From Zingiber officinale (lineage: Eukaryota > Streptophyta > Magnoliopsida > Zingiberales > Zingiberaceae): a stretch of DNA of 64,000 bases. Position numbers and translations under genes: made by a program. Shown here piece by piece: positions 56,016 to 64,000 of this stretch. The stretch spans positions 3,893,474-3,957,473 of the forward strand of contig NC_056002.1 of assembly GCF_018446385.1 (NCBI RefSeq), written 5' to 3'. The notes below the pieces were generated by a model, which saw nothing but the letters and a program-made list of their open reading frames with translations, was not told where the DNA came from and ran no database searches. How positions within the stretch are numbered: the stretch's first letter is position 1; each line of letters starts with the position of its first letter.

Positions 56016-58864
56016 ATGGCGGGATCGATGGCTTCGGCCCTATGTATCTTCTTCAAAGTACACGGAAGCTGTCATAAAGGTCATCTCTTATTTCCCACTT
56101 CTTCTCCTTCTTCTTCATTCTCTTTGCCCTCACTTCGATTCTCCACTTGGGGAACCCACCGTTCCCCTTGCTCTCCCTCCGCTTCCACCAAACCTTTGAT
56201 TCCGAAAGGCCCCGTGTTTAGCGAAGGGAGGGACGAAGATGAGCGACGCCTGGTCTGCCCCGGATGCGGTATCTTCATGCAGGACGCCAACCCCAATCTT
56301 CCCGGCTATTATCGCAAGAAGGTCCCTACCCTCCGAGAGGATGAGTTTGATGACCTCTCCTACGATTCAGATGACTTTGTGGAGGGAGAGATCGGAGGGT
56401 TGTCGTCAAATTTGGACCTTGAATTCGAAAGTGATGACCTTTCTGATGCGGATTTGATGGAAGGAGCGACGGAAGGTGACGAACTGGATACGGGGATCGA
56501 TTGGGAGTCTGACTGGGATATGAAGTTAGACGACGAAGAGGAGAATTTAAGGAAGGAGTTGGACGGGTTCGCCCCAGCGGGCGTTGGCTACGGGAACATT
56601 ACAGAGGAGACGCTGGCGAAGTTCAAAAAGGAGAAGATTTCCAAGTCGGAGAAGAAACGGAAGACTAGAGAGGCTAGAAAAAGAGAAACGGAGGAGGATT
56701 CCGTCACAGTGTGCGCTCGTTGCCACTCTTTGAGAAACTATGGCCAAGTGAAGAACGAGAAGGCGGAGAACTTGATCCCTGACTTCGATTTTGACCGACT
56801 GGTCGCGAGCCGCTTGATGAGACCTGCAACAAGTGCCCCCGTGGTGGTTATGGTGGTCGACTGTGTGGACTTTGATGGTTCCTTCCCTAAAAGGTCAGTG
56901 AAATCCTTGTTCAAAGTATTGGAAGGAAGCAAAAATGAGCACAAGATATCCAAATTGCCCAAGCTTGTGCTCGTTGCAACCAAGGTGGACCTTCTTCCTT
57001 CACAAGTATCGCCGACAAGGTTGGATAGGTGGGTTCGGAACAGGGCCAAGGCTGCAGGGGCTCCTAAGCTTAATGCAGTTTATCTGGTGAGCGCTCGAAA
57101 AGATCTTGGAGTGAGGAACTTGATATCCTACATCAAGCAACTTGCAGGACCCCGTGGGAATGTGTGGGTGATTGGGGCTCAGAATGCTGGGAAATCCACT
57201 CTGATAAATGCGTTTGCTAAGCGAGAAGGTGTGAAGACTACAAGGCTTACCGAGGCTGCTGTTCCAGGGACTACATTAGGCATTCTGAGAATTCCAAGCA
57301 TCTTGCCCTCAAAAGCAAAGATGTATGATACTCCAGGTCTTTTGCACCCATACCTAATGTCAATGAGATTGACTCGGGAAGAGCAAAAGATGGTCGAGAT
57401 CAGGAAGGAGCTACAGCTTCGAACCTTTAGGATGAAGGTATATTACTTATTACTTCTTTTTACATCCTTTTTTAGCAATAGAATCTAAATATTTTAGCTG
57501 GGGTTTATAAGTTTGAGATGATAGTTTCTTAGCAGCTCTCAGCAATAAATTCTATTACTTTCCTTTGGTGTTGCCTGAAGCAAAGAAGTTGTTGTTACTT
57601 AGTGATAGTTTGATAGATAATCAGGAGTCATCTTTGACTAATTTAGAATTTTAAATTTATCCCTATTCTGATTCCATGGGAGTAAATCCTTCAAATCTCT
57701 GCATTTTCCCTTTGATTAGGAGACACACTTGCTGGCATGAGAGGAAAACGACCAAGTTGTGAATAGGCTTGAACTATAGAGATTAACACAGATAGGAGCA
57801 GCAGACATCTACATGTAATGAGCATACAAGTTTCGTGGTTTGGCTGTTTGACTAGTTTTCACAGCTTTTGATTTATTTATTTCTTTATTTCCAGTGTTAT
57901 CTTACTTATGTGTGAATTTTAACTTCAATATGAATTCAACACAATTTCTTCATCTTTCTGGTTACCTTTTACCAGAGACTCATGTTGACAGCATGACTTT
58001 TGTTATTTATCTTTTGGATTTGAAATTAGATTTTATTTATTGGTTTTTATGCACGCATCTTTGTCTCAGGAGAAACATTTTCTCCAATGGAGATTCAGTT
58101 TCAGGATTTTTATTTTCGTTGGATCTCTAAATATTAACATCAATGCTATTGTTTGTGCCCATCTCAGGTTGGGCAGACTGTTCATGTTGGTGGTCTGATG
58201 AGGCTCGATTTGACCCAGGCCTCTGTGGAGACGATCTACGTTTCTGTTTTGGCATCACCTAATGTCTCCCTTCATATGGGGAAGACGGAAAATGCTGATG
58301 AGCTAAGAACAAATCATTTTGGCATAAGGCTCCAGGTGAGTTTTTCTGATATCTAGATTTTGTTACAATAAATCTTCTGTGTGCTGCTACTACTACTATG
58401 TCCTTGTGCATCCAAACATTGTCTTTCTTCAAATTTTAAATAGCAGGCAAAAACACTTTGCATCCATAGTTTACAAACTCGTCATTTAGCCATTTAAAGG
58501 TCAGTTTCTATGTTGTTGCATGTAGCCGCCTATTGGGCAGGATCGAGTGACTGAACTTGGTGAATGGCTGCCTACAGAAATGAAGGTATCAGGAACCAGT
58601 TGGGATGTGAACAGCATAGACATTGCAGCATCTGGCCTTGGATGGTATTCACTGGGGCTGAAAGGGAACGCAACTGTGGTGCTGTGGACTTTTAACGGTA
58701 TCGAAGTAACGCAGAGAGAGCCATTGGTTCTCGATAGAGCTCCCTTTCTGGAAAGGCCCGGATTCTTGTTACCAAAGGCAATATCTGATGCAATTGGAAA
58801 CCAGAGCAAGATGCAGGCGGAGAAAAAGAAGGAAAAAGATTTTCTTCTAAATGCTAGCGTCTGA
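56016..58864 (+). CDS. BPG2: Chloroplast YqeH-type circularly permuted GTPase, BPG2 homologue, 3 exons
   Basis: Plastid GTPase of the BPG2 (BRASSINAZOLE INSENSITIVE PALE GREEN 2) clade, needed for chloroplast rRNA maturation and translation. Exons 56016-57437, 58168-58335, 58526-58864 sum to 1,929 nt (642 aa), close to family size. The N terminus is Ser/Arg-rich and low in acids, a likely transit peptide (about 1-60). Two Cys pairs, CPGC (81-84) and CARC (233-236), form the YqeH-type zinc site. They are separated by an unusually long acidic stretch (about 105-230). GTPase motifs occur in permuted order: G4 TKVD (322-325), G5 SAR (359-361), G1 GAQNAGKS (387-394), G2 GTT (418-420), G3 DTPG (438-441). 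A C-terminal domain follows, with FNGIEVTQREPL and a Lys-rich tail. The first ATG is used, in a good context (ACAATGGCG). Introns are GT-AG and in phase 0. Intact. Confidence 0.94.
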
Positions 58865-60233
58865 CTTTATTTGTGATTGTGTTCCTGTGGCTTCCTTCAT
58901 TATCTTTCAGCATTCTTCCATTATGGAAATCCTCTTACAACAATGATGGTGCACAGAAGAGAACAATAACGTTGAACTATATCAGAGTTCTGATTTCATT
59001 GTAGATATTTGCAGAAAGTAAATGTTGAACTTGGCGCAGGCTTACTTCTGAAATCAACTTTTCCAACTGTCAAAGATGTCAGTAAGAAACAAATGTCAAC
59101 GGCTATTTTATAATCGATTCAAGATGAAGGCATTTCAATCTCAACTGCACCACTGTTTCGGAGGATGGTAATTCAACTTATTGGCTCAACTTGTTCTAAA
59201 TGAAGATAATTTTCAATAGGACGATCAGACTTAGTAGTAAGGCAAGTGGACCACGAATGTTCAACGTTTTGACTATTTCCGAGTCATTCGCCATGGTCAA
59301 CCTTCTTCCAGTCTAGCGTTTTATGAAACCAGCAGTCAAATGTGTCAGGTTTGCATTAAAAGCGTTGAAACTAAAAAAAGTCAGCTTAGACACGAGCTGA
59401 AGGAAAATGTCGAGATCGAAAAACTCGAGGAAATGGAAAATAAAATTCAGTTAAATCGGGCCGCATGGATTCATGCGTTGGAAAGCGATCAAATTGAGCA
59501 AGCTCTGAACAGGTAAACGGCGCGGCCGACCAGCCGCAATATCTATCCAAAAGTCAACGCTAATGTCAGATTGCATTGCAGACCACTTGTCACTATTCTA
59601 TTGGTTAGTCAAGGTTATATTGGCCCCTGCATTGAATTTCTTATTTGATTAAACATACAGAAGAAAATTTCTTTTCAAAAAGATTTGAGAGGATTGAGTT
59701 ATTGAAAAAATATATTTTTACTCCTTACATGCCGGTCCCTTTCAATCAAATAAACAAAATGTCTTTATTTTTAATTGTACAATTCATTGTGAATCTTGCT
59801 CTAATTTGGCATTGAATGGGATGATACACGTTACTCCTGCATGCTGAATACTTTTATTGTGGAAAACTCACTCATGCAAGCATTTTCCTCCTTTTTTTTT
59901 TTTAATTTCTAAATTGCATATTAAAAGGCGAAGTGAGAAGGATCACGTTTTCCTCTTCGATTGGATAGGTTTTTGATCGAGAATAGATAAATTTTGTTTG
60001 TTTGTTTGTTTTATTAAAAAAAGACAATAAATCCAATTTCCATCAATTATATTTTTCTCTTCAAGATCAGCACATCTTCATACTGCCATGTCAACCCGCG
60101 TATCAAAATTCAAGCCATCGATCCTTTTAATTCATTAAGATTATACACCCAAAAACAAGAAAACTCACAAGCAGATCAACGATAAACTGTCAGGAGGGGG
60201 AAAAAACAGAGGAAGGAGCGGTGACAGTGCTAC
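58865..60233. other. Intergenic region between convergent BPG2 and the 114-aa gene
   Basis: No reliable gene. A Lys/Glu-rich stretch near 59,395-59,515 can be read as a short coiled-coil-like peptide, but it lacks start, stop and splice support. The T-rich 59,890-60,060 region probably includes the 3' flank of the minus-strand gene. Confidence 0.35.
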
Positions 60234-60578
60234 TCAGTAGCCGGCGGTGACCGGAGTACTCTTCGCTGCGAAGGACGGCAACGGGCTCCGCATCGGCGAG
60301 CGCGGTGTGGGCACCTCCTGCCGTTGCCGGCCAAAGGCGTCGTAGTAGATGGCGCCTGAAAAGTCCAGCGGCTGGCACTTCTCCCCCATCAGGATCTCGC
60401 GCCGCCACACGCCTTCGTCCTCGTCCGTGTCGACCTCGTCGCAAGAAGAGGGCTTCTTGCGGCGGTCAGAAGGGGAGCCGCTGCGGCGGCGGCCCGATAG
60501 CTTCCTAGTGGCGCGCGACACGTGGCGCGACCACGATGACACGAGGGCGGCGATGGCGTCGATCAACCCGTTCGCCAT
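60234..60578 (-). CDS. Small conserved plant protein of unknown function (114 aa)
   Basis: A single-exon gene. I start it at ATG 60578 (MANGLIDAIAALVSSWSRHV) rather than at an in-frame ATG at 60662, because a TATA box (TATAAA, minus strand, 60654-60649) overlaps the latter and would place transcription downstream of it. The N-terminal 20 residues are amphipathic or hydrophobic, followed by a basic Ser/Arg-rich patch (RKLSGRRRSGSPSDRRKKPS) and an acidic spacer. A conserved-looking core follows, VWRREILMGEKCQPLDFSGAIYYDAFGRQ, and the protein ends in a Pro/Ser-rich tail. I recall the core 'VW...ILMGEKC.PLDFSG.IYYD' from uncharacterised small plant proteins. No enzymatic or binding motif is recognised. 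Codon use is GC-rich, unlike the AT-rich flanks. Confidence 0.75.
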   Translation of the reverse strand: MANGLIDAIAALVSSWSRHVSRATRKLSGRRRSGSPSDRRKKPSSCDEVDTDEDEGVWRREILMGEKCQPLDFSGAIYYDAFGRQRQEVPTPRSPMRSPLPSFAAKSTPVTAGY

Positions 60579-60648
60579 ACCCCCGACGCTGCTCTGCTCT
60601 GCTCTCCTCCTGCGCGAGACTGCAACGACGTTGCCTTCCTGGCGGACA

Positions 60649-60654
60649 TTTATA
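60649..60654 (-). promoter_or_regulatory. TATA box of the 114-aa protein gene
   Basis: TATAAA on the minus strand, about 71 bp before ATG 60578. Its position is used to choose the start codon. Confidence 0.5.
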
Positions 60655-60719
60655 GAAACCAAGCGGCGGTTCAGTGATTAGACCGGCTTTATTTGACGGT
60701 TCAAGACGGGTCAATTCCT

Positions 60720-62170
60720 AAAGCAGAAAGAGACACAAAAGACTCCTTCAAAGGTTTATTTAGCAAGCAAAGCATTGAACTGACCATTGAGAAGGTATTT
60801 CATAAGAATAAAAAAAATTATGACCCATTAAAAATCTCTGACATGAAAGAAAACTCTTCCAATAACTATTAGTTATTTGTGAATATTAATTTCCTACCAA
60901 ATCTCATTAATTTTTTCTAATCAACAGAACTTCATAGTCTTGGCTAGCCCTTGTTCTGTAGGGCAATCTCTACCCACATTCACCTTCAACCTCGTAGCAA
61001 TTATGAGCTGCTTAAAAAACGAGGTAGATAAACAAAATATGGAGATTGAGTGGACTTTGTCCGATCTTAGCCAGATATCCTTATCCTTTAGTCAACATGA
61101 TTAAGACACTAGTGCATTAATGGGAGGTGCAAGTACTCCAAGTTCTATCTCACTATTGGACCTCCAATCCATGAAGAACTCATGGATGCCCACTAGAGAT
61201 GAGTGGGAACTTTTCTGGGTTTTTTTATGAGAAAACTTAACGTTGAGATAAGAAAATTAAGCATTAGCTCAAGTATCTGTGTGGCCTGAGAAGCCCCAAA
61301 TGGCAGCTCAAGTTAGTTCTTTGTCTTCCATCTAGCAAAAGCTTGTTTGTTGATTAGATAAATCAAATAGGAGACACTTGGTTGATGATGAATCACCTTA
61401 ATGAAAAAGCCAAGAAATGAAAGTAAGAAATAAGAATGACTTGTTTGGTTGAAATTAGGTCATGAGAATTATTGAAGTTCACACTGCTAGGACATAAATG
61501 CATTTCGATGATCGACTAATTAAGTCCACTTGAAATCTTCTCTTCCATCACACTTAACTCATTGATAAAGAATCTTCAATGCATTTTGGTGCTACTATTC
61601 TTTAATCTTGCAAACCATATGTGAATCACGTTATTTGCATAACATAATTGGATAGTATTGATTATTATTGTCTCTATCATTTTTTGATCGTCCTCTCTGA
61701 TATTCTAATGAGAAATTAGATCTCTCATCAATGAGAACTCTTTGTTATCTTAGTATACAATCCTTCTATTTAAAAAACATCAATGACTCCAGGCTTTGTC
61801 GAGTGGTTGTGTTCTTATTCCTTTTTCTAAAAAAAATAAATTCACCCAATCTTTCAAGAATCATTTTGACTTTGGTGTGTATCAATAATGCTTGTATTTG
61901 GTTTTTGAGGCACATGTTTTGAAAATTAAGCCTTTAATCGTAAGTAATTATATTAGAGTTAATATTTAATCATCTTTTACTAATTCGGTTAATTCTTTGT
62001 TTATAGATCCAACTGAATATTTTTGATATTACGATACATTAAATCACCATATTATGGGATAATTATAAATTTCACACAAAGGTACAAAGAGTTACAGATT
62101 TTTAGTCGGGAGCAAGATTATGTGTCACTCAACTTTCAAGTTTCCAGTATGATAAATCTATTAGTAAAAA
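60720..62170. other. AT-rich intergenic region
   Basis: No coding sequence, RNA gene or transposon end that I can support. Possible fragments of old repeats only. Confidence 0.35.
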
Positions 62171-62239
62171 TAATTCGTTGTCGGAGATTTTTGGGGACTT
62201 AGTTGAATTTAAAATTACACAGAATTTAAATTCACGTAA

Positions 62240-63290
62240 CTATTGAAATGACCTGAGTTGATAATCTCAGGCTGCTAGCAAGAGCTGGTGTCTGCCAAGT
62301 GTTGAACGCAGGTTTCACAGTGGCCGATCAAGTGAAATAGGCTAAGGCCGACGAATGAAGAGGCTTACGCTGACCGAGCGAAGAGGCTAAGACCGATCGA
62401 AAGTAGAGGCTTAGGTTGACCGAGCGAAGAGGCCGACCGAGCGAAGAGTTTGACCGAGCGAAGAGGTCGACTGAGCGAATCGAAGGCTTCTGCCGAGCAA
62501 GTTGCTGTAGATCGAGTCGAAGGCTTCTGCCGAGCGAGTAGCTATCGAACAAGTTGCTGAGTGAACAACAGAGCGAAGCCTAGAAAGCGGTCGAATGAGT
62601 GAACTGAGTAAACCGAGGCCTACGACGAATGCAGTTTCCTTGAAACAGATTCGCCCCACCTCCGGCTGTACTTTGAGGCTTTCTTGGGTCATCTGTTTCC
62701 CAAGATACAACGGCTAACCGTGATTCCACCAAGCACTGATGGTCACGGCGAATTGAATGGTACCCGAACTATCACGGGCACTCCGTCGAGCAAAAGTTGC
62801 ACGACAAAGGAGGAGGGAACGTAGGTGGAGAGGTTCCGCTGCTTTTCTATATGCGTAACCTTTTGCCTGTGGTCGCAACCTCCTTATATAGGAGCTCAGA
62901 CCAATGGGCAACATTAATGATCGTTTAATGATCATTATTTGCCAGCTGTGCAACACCAACGTTACTTGCCTGCATTAATATTTCTTTAATGCATTTGTTG
63001 CACAAGCAGCAAAAAGGTTTACGTGGTAAAATATTGATTGTTCCGCTTGGGCAAATTTTACCCCGATCAGTCTGGCATTCGGCGCAAGTAGGTCATGCCC
63101 GCACACGAGTCAACATGATTCAGTGCAATCCGGGCCCTGGATTTGCACACTCCTCCCCGCGCGCACCCACGCGTGAGAGAGAGCCTCTCCCCATACATTT
63201 GTTCACATCCTCAATGCATGTAAATCAATATAAACCAACCAACATGTCATGAAACTCCCAATATAGGACTAAAGTCCCTTCACAATGGAG
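62240..63290 (-). repeat. Probable LTR-derived repeat with internal minisatellite
   Basis: GC-richer island in AT-rich DNA. 62,340-62,560 repeats GACCGAGCGAAGAGGC-type words many times (unit about 16-32 bp). On the minus strand a TATATAAGG box (62890-62882) lies in CTCCTATATAAGGAGG, as in plant LTR promoters. No second LTR or target duplication is found, so it may be a solo LTR or a fragment. Ends are approximate. Confidence 0.35.
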
Positions 63291-64000
63291 CTTATTTCCT
63301 CTTCCACCTCTTCTCCATTCACATCTTTTATATCCAACAAAATCTCATCAAGTGTTTTATTATTATACATAGTATTATTTATGGGATGATAATACACAGA
63401 ATTGAATATTTTATATTAAAAGTTCTTTTGTATCTAAGCCATCTAAGTTATATTTTGACAGATGAATTTGTGTGAAATATTCTCAGTACCATTTGTAATT
63501 GTCTTCTTAGAAATATATGATGTGTAAATTATGAATTTATGTGAAGAAGGTATATATGGTGTGTTAGATGACCTTATAGGACTTGGAATGAATTCGATGA
63601 TCAGAGTCCTCTAGCTTCATCAATAGATTTTGATTGAAACTCATTAATTGACCTAGGAGATTTGGATTTATGAAATTTAGTATGGGATGGAAGGGGTGAG
63701 TGTATAAAATGTATATATGTCCTCCAACCATAGTTCTGAGACTTACACAAGAATCTATGGCCGTGTGCCAAATGGCACAGACGTTGGTACTGGTCTTACA
63801 AAAGCAACACCAACATAGCCTTGGCTTCTCATCACCAGGCTTGATGTTGGTTTCCGAAGATTAGCACCAACATGGTGCTGATTTTCTTATACCATCACTA
63901 TAATGTACAAAAAGATTCAAATCATTTGAACAAATGTTGGAAGACCTAATAAGAGTAAATGAGGGTATTTTTGAACTCTTATGACCCATATGAACCCATA
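63291..64000. other. Intergenic end of window with repeat fragments
   Basis: 63,590-63,690 resembles the units of the 53-55 kb foldback array (GATTTTGATTGAAACTCATTAATTGACCTAGGAGA). 63,760-63,890 repeats ACCAACATGG/GCACCAACAT words in both orientations. No gene is seen. Confidence 0.35.

Noticed and set aside
59390-59520. Possible coiled-coil coding fragment (Lys/Glu-rich) after BPG2
   Set aside because: No start, stop or splice signals delimit it and no neighbouring exon fits.
60579-60662. Upstream in-frame ATG for the 114-aa protein (142-aa version)
   Set aside because: A TATAAA box overlaps this segment, so transcription should start downstream of that ATG.
1-64000. tRNA, rRNA or other structured RNA genes
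   Set aside because: I looked for cloverleaf-like box A/box B pairs and rRNA-like tracts; only the SINE at 466-667 showed pol III-type boxes.

Overview
The window is nuclear DNA of a flowering plant. It has spliced genes with GT-AG introns, plant-only gene families (MOTHER OF FT, BPG2, an HDEL-ended HSP70-17), Tat-lineage Ty3/Gypsy and Ty1/Copia elements, MITEs and a tRNA-derived SINE. Protein style and repeat types suggest a monocot, possibly of the ginger order (Zingiberales); that placement is inference only.

Layout. 1-298: C-terminal end of a leucine-rich-repeat receptor-like protein of the PII-2/RLP29 type (+). 2,523-33,398: one very long gene on the minus strand, UTP21/WDR36 (18 exons, 904 codons). 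It spreads over 31 kb because a 10.4-kb Tat-type Gypsy element sits in intron 10 and a 6.3-kb Copia element sits in intron 6. The Copia element has itself received a solo LTR and a hAT-like MITE. 33.5-39.2 kb: a pile of foldback elements and solo LTRs. 39,656-40,535: MOTHER OF FT AND TFL1 (4 exons, +). 43,243-52,474: the ER chaperone HSP70-17/GRP170 (14 exons, +). 53.1-55.4 kb: a foldback element filled with mixed-orientation repeats. 56,016-58,864: the chloroplast circularly permuted GTPase BPG2 (3 exons, +). 60,234-60,578: a small conserved plant protein of unknown function (-). The last 3 kb is intergenic, with LTR-like and other repeats.

The host genes are unrelated housekeeping and developmental functions: nucleolar 18S rRNA processing (UTP21), seed ABA/GA signalling (MFT), ER folding (HSP70-17) and plastid rRNA maturation (BPG2). 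They do not form a cluster. For the four complete spliced genes, exon boundaries were set by consensus splice sites plus reading phase. In each case the summed exon lengths are an exact multiple of three and match the family length, so these genes look functional. The most informative structures are the dated, nested transposon layers with clear target-site duplications, a likely GC-AG intron, a 28-nt microexon, a duplicated splice donor in HSP70-17, very small SINE-tail insertions, and minisatellites arising inside mobile elements.
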